Part shown: in pieces, positions 55,020 through 64,000 of the stretch
Layout: every line of letters begins with the position of its first letter
Position numbering within the stretch: the stretch's first letter is position 1
NCBI GenBank assembly: GCA_948567375.1
Contig: OX419759.1
Span: forward strand, 1,217,303-1,281,302
Reading direction: 5' to 3'
Source: Lunularia cruciata
Taxonomy: Eukaryota; Streptophyta; Marchantiopsida; Lunulariales; Lunulariaceae
Length of the DNA stretch: 64,000 bases
Translations under genes and position numbers: made by a program
Notes under the pieces: model-generated
What the model was told of the DNA's origin: nothing
The model's database searches: none
What the model saw: only the letters and a program-made list of their open reading frames with translations

Positions 55020-57393
55020 CCGTACAAGGGAGACACGAAAAAGGTGCTAGACCCCGATAGAGTGCACATGAGAAATCTGTCCTACTGCACCTAAGATATG
55101 GTACTTGCCTTATGCCGTGTAACTTATATTGCATTCCATCTCTGGTTAATATCTCTCATATACGGGATCCTTCATGATTACAATAATACAGTAGCTTGTC
55201 CCTGTATATTCCGTCCGTTCCTCGTCGTTTGATATACATTGAAGAATCATTAACATACCACAAGGATAGGATCTTCCAATCCTTCTTGTTATCTATGCGG
55301 GTCGCCTTATCTTCGTCAAGGATGAAGAGTTCCAGTACGATGGATGTCAGGATCAGCCGTTACGCATGAGGATCAGAATCTACTCTTCTATGCAATGTGC
55401 TTAGCCCCTTCAGAAAGCGGTACTCATACCGGTTGGAGCAGTCAAACGGAGATGGTAGTTCGGTTTCTTACTGCAGCGTTAGGAAAGAGCAAGAAACGGT
55501 GGTTCCCGACCAACGAAAAGTTAGAATCCTGAGACATAGCCATCTTTCCTCATAGTTAGGACTACTGTTAAAAGACATAGCCCTCTTTCCTCGGATTCCT
55601 GCTCACAAGTCGCGGACTCGACGGAAAGCGTTTGGATTACCGCCATGACGAAGAGCCAATCAACTTCGGGGGGCGTACGTAGTTGGCGACCAAGTCCTGT
55701 AAGATTTCCTTCATTTCCGTCGGGGCCCTGGGCCCAACCACATGGCTTAAATTCGACGACGGCGCGATAAAAGCTTGTGCGATGATGAGGGACCTCGGCC
55801 AGTTGGGCTCTTCTAAATGAGTAAAATGGCAGACATTGTCAGTGTCAGTGAGGATTCGCGACTCCGGGTTGACGACGGCGCTTGGAGTCGAAGGACAGGG
55901 TAACTGTCCTGTACAGAACGATAAGGAATTTTGAACAGGAGAGGGAAAAGAGCGTAAAGGAATCCTTTTGAGATAAGAGCTTGGGCATGCGCAGCACGAC
56001 AGCAATGGAAGAGAGAGAGAGGAATTGAGAGGAAGGTATGAGTTACAAATTGAATGACAGTAGAGTTGACCGTCGAGAAGATGGAGGACAGGAGTAATGG
56101 TAGGAATTGCATCATTACTCGCTTTGAGGGATGGATGCCTGAAGATCCACGGGAAAAGGTGGCCATCTTGTTGACTAGTGTCCAAAAGTTGGAGATAGGT
56201 GACGATGAACCGCTGCAGCAGCAACGTTCGTAGTATGGTCGATGACGACGACGAGTCCCTCATCGCACCTTTCTATTCCTTACTTGGCGACCGTTTGAAG
56301 AATTGTTCTCCATCATAGTAGAACTGGACGTTCAACGGTCCGCGCCGTGCCGCGCTCGACATTTTCTGCATTTGAGGCTCGTGAGGTCATACGAGTGGAG
56401 AGCCTCAGTTGTATTAGGGGAGTACTGGACGTGCTGGGTGGTGGATCTTATCTTCGAAGCTAAAGTTCAGATAACTCCCAGGAGAGTTTCATTCTTCAGA
56501 GTTTGCCACCCATAACTTGGTTGACACGAGAAAGGAGACGTTTGCAACTAAGTTTCCCCGGAGCTCTTTGTACTCTGTGTGTAGCTTCTTAAATTAGATG
56601 CATTGTCCTCCTGGATTGCGGCAAAACCTACGACCGAGAAATTGGAGACATTCTTCGCAATGCTGTCCTTGGCGAACGATCCATATTCGCAGGTATGCTG
56701 GGTTTAGGTTGGTGATCTGACATTTTAACACGCATAGAGAGTTCATTTGACGCTCTAGTATTTTGCGGTGCTAGGCTAGAATATCAACTGTGCTAGGCTT
56801 TTATTGTCAACAACAAGCGACCTAGAATCTGAGTAGATTGTCAGAAATAGTTTTGATTCGGTCTAGCGAGGAGTAATTTGTTGTCGGAGCACGCATGGGA
56901 TAATCTACTTTTGTGCTGAAAAGGATGATATCACTTACGGGTTGCCGATATACATGTTCGTGGAGAGACATGTATGTACATGAATTAGCCAGCAGTCTTT
57001 CAGCCATTTGTGACTTGTCTTAGTGAACTATTGTGTTGCATGGTTAAGTTGGTAGGGTCTTCGGCATTGATAGTCGGCTTGAGCACTTTAGCAGCAGCCT
57101 GGATCGTTGTTGGTTTTCTGTTTCATCATCAAACCCCGCGGTTTATTCACTTTCCTGAACATGCCGTAGAAGTATTCACGCACATATGCGTTCGTCTCAC
57201 TAACTGAAGCATGACTCCGTAACAGGTAATCCTCCGAGTCGGTGTAACCCTATGAAACGCCTTGCGATGTCTGATTCTTTGGGACATCGGTGTTCGAAAC
57301 TTCTTCGACTGTACTAGGAAGCAGAAGCGACTGTAATCAAGAGGAATGAACAGCAGTGTTTGAGGCAGTTAGGGCGATACTAAACTGTGGGAA
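55020..57393. other. Uncharacterised; contains a 208-codon minus-strand frame
   Basis: The frame 56263-55637 on the minus strand is rich in Ser, Leu and Pro and has a second overlapping frame (56166-55813). It has no recognised domain. A short hydrophobic plus-strand frame at 57010-57207 (VGSSALIVGLSTLAAAWIVV) could be a membrane segment. Neither is supported by neighbours or splicing. Confidence 0.3.
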
Positions 57394-59252
57394 ATGGACA
57401 GTGAGATAGAGATAGAATCTTTGAAAGCTCAGGTGAAGCATACTCAGAGATTGTGGCAAGAAGATGTCACCAAGTGGCAGGTTCGGGAGGCTTCGTTGGA
57501 GTCAGAGGTTGAGGAATTGAAAGAACATCTTGTGGATGTGGAGGGAAACGCAAAGAAGGAATCCGATCTCTTGAGTAGACGAATGAAGACTGCAGATACG
57601 CTGCTCAGGTACTTGAAATCCAAAGCGAAAATCATGGCTATTCCCAGATACGCTAGAACTTCTTGTGGGATCAAGCAGCAAGACGGGGTCGGCCTTGTAG
57701 ACAAAAGAGGTGTGCCAATGGCCGAATGGAGTAACTCTGCAAATCTGCAGCTGTTAGGAAATCCATCAAAACTGGGCAAAGACCATGGACTGAATTCGGA
57801 GTCCGCGGGAGACAAGTCAAGCGTGGTTGAACGAGCAGGCGAGGGAGAGTATGTTGAAAAAATGGCTATAACGGTTATGCAGATCACTGAGGTCATGGAA
57901 ATGCTGTTGAAGAGGGCTATTGTGGCCGAAACAGAGGCCGATTTTGAGAGAGAAAAGACTGTCATCAGTCAAGAAGAGGTGCTGAAGAAAACAGTCCAAA
58001 TTGAGAACATGTGGACACGTGTGGAGGAGATGGAGAGAGTAGCCATCGGGACTAGTGGAGTCTTGAAAGACATGCACCTTAAATTAGAAGACATGGAGCA
58101 AGAGACAACTAGGCAGAGACAACGAGCAGCCGAAAACGAACAGGAGCTGTCCAGAGTAAGACACGATTTTGGTGTGCTGCGATCCAGTGTCGATAACCTG
58201 GTCAAAGCTAGGGAGACAATCAGATGTATGGAAAAGCGCATTCATGAAGTGGAGGACATCTCTGAGAGGTACAATCATGATGTTGGTGTCAGGTCCTTAT
58301 TCTTTGATAGCAGTATTGAACTTTGACATCTTACTGACGACGGTTCCGACATTCCAGGCTTTTCTTCATACTGACTTCTAAGGCTACCGTTCTACTCTAA
58401 TGAGCCTTGCAAAAGAATGAGGACGATAATGATACTCAGATACCAACTGTTTTATTGTGCTAGGCCTTTGTGAACCTTATAATCAACTTCCTAACCTGTC
58501 ACTTGGTAACGAGCCTCTCCTTTGGGTAGATTTTGACTACATGATTGCTCATCTTATTTTCCATGTTGTTCTGAATTGCAGGCTAACAGCCCGCGTGATG
58601 ACTTTAGAGGCCGGGAAAAGGCAGAAGGAAACTGAGGTTGAAAAACTTCTTGTTGAAAATGATAACCTAAGAGGTGCCCTTGATCTTAAAGTTGCAGAGC
58701 TTTCCGCCGTTAGTGAGCAGGTCAGGATACTAATGGACCAACCACCGACATCAGGGACTTCCGTATACAGTCAGTTTGCTTAGTTAAGTCTGTTGTTTGT
58801 TGAGGTTGAGTTGGTCTGGTAATGTGGCAGTCCCGTCAATCCCTCAAAGATACTCGAAATCACTGGCAAGGGTGAAGCTGTCGAGTATGATTCTTCCCCC
58901 TTAGAATATTATCAAGGCTATTCACCGCCGAGGAGTCAAACGGAGAAGTATCTTCCTGTTGTTAGGACGATCGCTGCCAAAGGTTTTTGTTTGAAAAGTT
59001 CCAATTGGGTGCTGCAAAGCAGAATTCTCAAAGAACAGTCCGAGAAATACTCCGAGAACAGGTTGAGCCCTTCCATACCCACCAAGGCTGTACCTCTGTG
59101 TAGTGTGATTAGCTTCTGTAGACGAGGAGTCAATAGTTCAAATATTTCTCAGAACCTTGCGCTCGTTGCTTGAGGTCTCCAAAGGTTTCGAGTTCCCATT
59201 TGTAGCCTGTTCTCGGACACAGTTTGCGGACTTGGATCAAAGTTCGAATTAG
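57394..59252 (+). CDS. Coiled-coil protein, five exons, family unknown
   Basis: Exons 57394-58268, 58582-58773, 58831-58982, 59020-59061 and 59122-59252 join in phase with GT/AG borders to give about 463 residues. Exon 1 begins MDSEIEIESLKAQVKHTQRL and is largely heptad-rich helix: residues 1-75 and about 150-290, separated by a polar stretch containing a GNPSKLGKDHGLNSESAG segment. Exon 2 extends the coiled coil (EVEKLLVENDNLRGALDLKV). Exons 3-4 are disordered and Ser/Pro-rich with Tyr (SPLEYYQGYSPPRSQ, FSKNSPRNTPRT). Exon 5 forms a helical end (DEESIVQIFLRTLRSLLEVS). The donor of exon 2 (CA/GTTTGC) is the weakest border; without it the ORF ends at 58783. No catalytic motif is seen. A cytoskeletal or scaffolding role is only inferred from the coiled coils. 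Confidence 0.7.
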
Positions 59253-61370
59253 TTCAAGACCATTACGACCAATAAATGATCAGAAATACTCGAGAAATAC
59301 CCACTCTTCAAATGCTTAGGTGTAATTTCCGACCACCGAACCAAAGCAGTACAGCGTTGTGCGGAATGGAGAGTCAGTTAGAAAGTTGGAAAAGACGAAA
59401 GATTTTTATTGGACAATTTGAGATCTTTCCATTCAGACGCCCAGGAAACACCGTACGAGTATTGTATCACTATGGAAGAAGTACAAATCATCAAGATTTA
59501 AAGAAGGGCAACGTTCACATATAAACATGGACCGATTACCTCTCCAAAACACATCATAGCTCTTCCTTTGCTTTATGTAGCAAGCTACTAGGAGTTGTCG
59601 ACATCGGCTTCACTGCGCGATCGCATTGGTCACGCCTCCGTTTTCCCTTTACTTGCCATGATTCTGATGAGTACCGACACGCGAAATGGGTTTTCCAAAA
59701 TATAAAAGAAAGATCCTGGCCACGAGACCACCTAAACCTACTGGGAGCTGTTCTACTCTTGGTGTGCGCGCATCTTTCTATTTCCCTGGCCTTCCAGTAA
59801 ACGCAAAGCCTGTTCTAGACCAAGCCAATGGCTGTAAAGTCCGCGACTGCATTCTTTGGTTTTACCTTGCTGGTGTTTCCGAGTTCGAAGACCCCAATCA
59901 AACTCTTTTGATCATGATGTGACCTACAAGCTTCACCTTGCTGAAGGGTTTCACTGTTCCGTGAGATTGGAAAACGTGTTTACGTCAAGCATGGTCTTGG
60001 ACGTAAAAACCAGAAGTTGACCCTGAAGGGTAAATTATAATCTACTTAAGGGTTACCAAGGGCTCCAAACCTATACGTCACTTTTGTTTTAGTGAATTAC
60101 TATTGTCGATTTTGATTGATCATTAGTGCAATCTGTAAATTAAGATCTGCGCACTTTTTAAATGTATTTTATATGAAAAATGCGTGTCTCATATGAAAAC
60201 GAGCAAAATTCACAGGAAAATAGTTTAAAAGGCTTTACTTTCCTTCTATCCGTTTTATACTCTATAAATTTTCGCACGCTGGGAAGGGTGATCCAACCAG
60301 TTTTTTAATGAGCGTATCAATTTCTGTTTGTTTCAGGTTTGGTACCTTGCGAGCACAGGGACTCAACTTCGCCTCGCACTACCCAGTCACTCCGGAAATT
60401 GTCCTCATTAATAAGTTCATATTTTGAAACCGTCCTGGGCCGAGAACTAAACCTCACTTGGTAACACAATAACCATTTCAAGATAATAGAAGATGTGAAC
60501 CACTCATTTAATGCAGATTATACCTGGATGCCAGTGTCTAATCAACAATCCATGAACACACTTGAACGTTTTTACACAAGCTCATTCAACAAAACACATA
60601 TATTCGTACAAAACAACACCATCGATTGGCCCTAAATCGCTCCTTAGCGATGAGTATTTGGTTTATTGAGAATATAATTGGACAGTTTCGTTTTCTAGGG
60701 TCTGACATTCCTCTTCTCCTTTTCCCAGAGTAGACGCACTCCAGAAAACGGGGATGAGGATTTGGCTGTGCTGTTTTCTCCCCATGCATGTGGTGCCAGC
60801 CCAGTGATATTGGAAACTCACATGGACGTTCACAATTTGCTGCAGCCACTCCTTCCCTTTCCCTCAGCTGGATTTGGGTTCTCTACAGCGTATCAACATC
60901 CTTTGTGGCGAGTCGTCTGTGTACTGCAGCTGTCTGCATAACTCAACTCAAGACACGTGAGTCGAACTTCATGTATCGTTCGGATCAAGGCTCACCTTCT
61001 AAAGCTCTCCGCCATCAGCCCTTCTGTCCATCATCTGTAACGCACGTCTTCTGCTGTTGGGTCCATCACTACCCCCTCCTCATGATCCAACTTTAACGAT
61101 CTTCAATCTGCATTCTTAACATTTGCCGTAGAGCACCAACAGGTGCACTTCTATGTCTTCTCCTAACAGGTCGGTTGCGGTAGAGTCCTGCACTGACAGT
61201 TAAACCTTCAGATCCTTTACTTCATAGCAGCCGTAACCAGAGCAGGATTTGCTGTTAATCAAGACTTAGACAGAGTTAGTTAGGTATCTTTACTGTTTTA
61301 TTTTGGACCTTTCACGGTCTACTGCGGACAAGCTAGAGGAAAATCCAAAGATGCACCGCTTGATCTTCTT
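59253..61370. other. Intergenic, nothing recognised
   Basis: Short frames on both strands (59686-59922 plus, 60849-60586 minus, 60788-61096 plus) lack motifs and clear splice contexts. Confidence 0.4.
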
Positions 61371-61374
61371 CTAA

Positions 61375-62295
61375 GAGTAACATCCGCTGAGGAGAAGTTG
61401 ATCTCACCTTTCAAGTTGGAAATAAGGTCATGCTCTTGTCTAGTAACCTACCCCTTCCACTTGACACCTAAGTCCATAAACTTACTCCTAATTGGATATG
61501 ACATTTGATGTCACACAAATCATTTCTCCTATTGCTTTATTGCTTATCGCGTCTGCTTTGCCTTGCCTTGCCTTGTCACATGCACATTCATCATATCTTT
61601 CATATTTTCTAAGTTAAAACCCTTTGTTCCACATCCATCTTCTTTTTCTTCTTGTGTCCAACATCCTCCTCCTCCTATCCCTATCCATGGTCATGAGGAA
61701 TATGAAGTTGATTTGTATCCTTGCACATCGCCATATTCAACACAGTCACCAATGACATATAGAGTACAAAGTCCTTTGGAAAGGGTATCCCATTCATGAT
61801 GCCACTTGGGAACCTCTTTTTCATCTCCAAAATGCACAAGTGGCTATCCAAAAGTTTGAAGCTTCAATGGTGACAAGGACGTCACAAACTAGCAGTGGGG
61901 GAATATGTAACAATATAGAGCCTACCAATGAGTTAGTCTTAATTAATAAAGTAGCAAATAGGCCAAATTAGCTAAGAATATTCTAGAAGAATCTAGGAAG
62001 CTACTTGGTACCTTTCAAGTATTGGATAATGTGCATACCAAGGAGGAAACTTCTTGGGAAGTTTCCTAGCTAGTTTAGCTTGCAAGTCAAGTAGGCAACT
62101 TCTAGGAGGAAGTTTCTTGAGAAGCTTCCTGGTTAACTTAACTTGCACTCAAAGAAAGCGGCTAAGTGCCATGTAAGTTCTCTATAAATACCAAAGCCCA
62201 AGCTCATGCTAGACACTTAGAGTTTCCCACACACTCAAGTGTCCCAATGTGATCTTCCATTCTCCTATTTCTCTCCTCAATCTTGGGTTTTTACA
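61375..62295 (+). mobile_element. Truncated gypsy element D: integrase end, chromodomain and 3' LTR
   Basis: The plus strand starts in the integrase C-terminal barrel (FQVGNKVMLLSSNLPLPLDT), passes through SHKSFLLLLYC and SKLKPFVPHPSSF, and reaches a frameshifted chromodomain (YRVQSPLERVSHS). The polypurine tract AGTGGGGGAATA follows, then an LTR 61906-62295 (TGTAACAATATAGAG to GGTTTTTACA). The 5' part of the element is missing. It is the same family as A and B and keeps the frame that family X disrupted in A. Confidence 0.87.
61976..61988 (+). promoter_or_regulatory. Three-unit heat-shock element in element D LTR
   Basis: GAATATTCTAGAA is GAA-nn-TTC-nn-GAA, at the position corresponding to 49611-49623 in element A. 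Confidence 0.65.
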
Positions 62296-63460
62296 GTTTA
62301 CATGATCCTCATTTTGATGTGATTTTGTAGATGTTATGTATACTATGATATCTCTAGGTTCATCAAGTCATTTCTCTAGCCTACATTTTGGAGAAAGTCC
62401 TTTTGATGGTTGATTCTTGCACATAGGTGGTGGTGAGTACATATCAGGTTCATTCTTGGATGAGACTTGCAATGTTGTTGGATGCAACCAGAGTGGGATC
62501 ATGGGCTCATTGTCTTTGTCTATGGTAGAAAAACTTCTTACTTGAAGAGGTTCTATAATGTGCTTATGATGGGATTCAACAAATAGACCACCTTATTGTT
62601 GATGATATTTTGGATGTTGGACACCAATCTTAGATAGTAGTAGTGGTTGGTAGGTCATATATGGTAGTGCTGAACCTTGTTGGATAGCCTATAGTTGCTT
62701 TACCCTCACTTATGAGTTTCCCAAGTTCCCATGCTTTTCTAGAGGGAGGTCTTGGACTTATTTGGGACTCATAGTTATAGCAATTGGTTAAACCCAATGT
62801 CAATAAGAGAGTGGGCAATGGGTTTCTATACCAATATTAACATTATTATAGTAGTGTAAGAGGCATCTAGACATTAAGTGTTAGGTCAAGTTATGGATAT
62901 GGACTATTTAACCTGGATTGTGAGTCTTGGATTGGTTGAGTAATGTAAGATGTGATTGATAGACATCACCATTTAGACACTTGTGAGCAATGTGCCTATC
63001 AAGACAATTCAAGCACATGTTGGGGGCAATGGACCAAGTGGGCAAGGTATTCTTAGGACATAAATAGTGACCACTAGTGAGAGTGGTTTACTTGTGGTAC
63101 ATCTAGGTGAACGAGGTCTACTTGGGATGCAACTCGAGGACGTTTGGAGCTTGCAACTAGAGTAGAGGGAGTTTGTCACTTTGATGTTGGATACTCTAGC
63201 AATTAGAGGCATGACAGTATTGCTTCCAAGGGCCCAATGTGGCAACCAATGAATGCATCTTCCACTTCTACATTAGTTATAAAGGATACTTGGGAGAGGA
63301 AAGATGTAGAGTTTGGAAGTTCTTGAGGAGCTACACAAGATGTTTTTCCTTCAATATGAAGAATTTGAGTATTCTCAAAGGACCTAGTATTTGTATGGAG
63401 CTGACTACTAATATACCAATTTTCCAACATCATACAAATACATTGATATGGAGAGAGCAT
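62296..63460. other. Uncharacterised, probably transposon-derived
   Basis: No clear domains. The composition and the RT fragment just downstream suggest that it is the decayed 5' portion of the next retroelement. Confidence 0.35.
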
Positions 63461-63479
63461 TGATTTAGAGCAAGAATAG

Positions 63480-64000
63480 AGACCTTTTAGGGCTAGTTTG
63501 GTGGAGATATCACATGGAGAGCATGCTTCAGCTGTAGTGATGCCAACCAAGAAGGATATGCATGGCAACTACATAGATAGGTTGATGTATGGAGATTATC
63601 ATCCTATCAACTAATAGATTGTGACTAATGGTATGCCATGCCTACACCCGGTGGAGATCTTTGATGCAATTGGGCATGTAAAGATCTTCAGTTGATTGGA
63701 TCTTTGAGCAAGATATCATCAATTGCCGATTAGGGAGGAAGATAAGTCCAAGATAACAATTTATTTGATTGATACTCAAGACAAGGATGTGTTAAATGAA
63801 TGGTGGTTCTTATTGTTTGGGTTAAAGAATGCTCCTACCAAGTTCTAGATGGTCCATACAAGGTCTTAGCAAGATTGAATTTTGCTTGGTGCTATATTGA
63901 TAACATTTTTGTCTATAGCGATATGGTAAAGGAGCATGAGAGACATTTTTTGGAGGTGTTTGCAAGATCGAGATCTCATGGACTCAAATTACATCTTGGG
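63480..64000 (+). pseudogene. Decayed Ty3/gypsy reverse transcriptase of a second lineage (runs off the window)
   Basis: Readable blocks on the plus strand are VVMPTKKDMHGNY, YHQLPIREEDKSKI, LFGLKNAPTKF, AWCYIDNIFVYSDMV (YIDD with the second Asp changed to Asn) and RSRSHGLKLHLG. Several stops occur. The wording differs from elements A, B and D (FELTNAP and FLDDILIYSK), so this is another gypsy lineage. The element continues beyond 64000. Confidence 0.8.

Noticed and set aside
55637-56263. 208-codon minus-strand frame
   Set aside because: Low-complexity Ser/Leu/Pro composition, an overlapping second frame, and no domain or splice support. Kept only as a note in the regional entry.
57444-57965. 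173-codon minus-strand frame
   Set aside because: It is a shadow of the coiled-coil gene's first exon on the opposite strand.

Overview
The window looks like nuclear DNA of a land plant. It holds a nuclear gene for the chloroplast ATP synthase delta subunit, genes with many short GT-AG introns, plant-type Ty3/gypsy chromovirus elements primed by tRNA-iMet, and a TTTAGGG-type telomere-like tract. A gene with SFI1-type centrin-binding repeats would suit a lineage with centriole-based sperm (bryophyte, lycophyte or fern). That last point is inference, and I cannot name the species. There are no rRNA genes, no convincing tRNA genes and no CRISPR array.

Layout. 1-4.9 kb is AT-rich and gene-poor, with a 260-bp tandem repeat arranged as a two-unit higher-order repeat. 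5.0-6.1 kb (minus) holds fragments of an unrecognised spliced gene that looks decayed. 6.5-10.5 kb (minus) is a nearly full-length LINE whose ORF1 and ORF2 lie in one frame, separated by a single amber codon. 10.9-13.8 kb (plus) is a five-exon PIG-T gene (GPI transamidase subunit). 17.0-17.9 kb (minus) is the intronless atpD gene. 20.6-22.7 kb contains exon-like segments of an unrecognised, possibly membrane, protein. 28.5-32.9 kb (plus) is a nine-exon SFI1-like gene whose last exon is tandemly duplicated. 33.7-36.7 kb (minus) is a six-exon RNA polymerase II subunit RPB4 gene with a 34-nt micro-exon.

37.5-52.4 kb is a transposon cluster with a readable insertion history. A minus-strand Ty3/gypsy chromovirus (38956-49694, target duplication AAGTG) was invaded by a plus-strand member of the same family (43956-48260, target duplication TCTAT) and by a solo LTR of a different family (39777-40512, target duplication GTGTG). 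A second solo LTR of that other family lies just outside (50255-51020, target duplication ACTCC), followed by a decayed PIF/Harbinger transposase. The gypsy LTRs carry perfect multi-unit heat-shock elements, which suggests a heat-responsive family analogous in logic to Arabidopsis ONSEN.

57.4-59.3 kb (plus) is a five-exon coiled-coil protein gene. 61.4-62.3 kb is a truncated 3' end of another gypsy copy of the same family, and the window closes in the decayed reverse transcriptase of a different gypsy lineage.

The host genes do not form an operon or pathway. They are ordinary dispersed nuclear genes between repeat-rich segments. Exon coordinates come from reading frames, splice-phase consistency and remembered family sequences; no transcript data were available.
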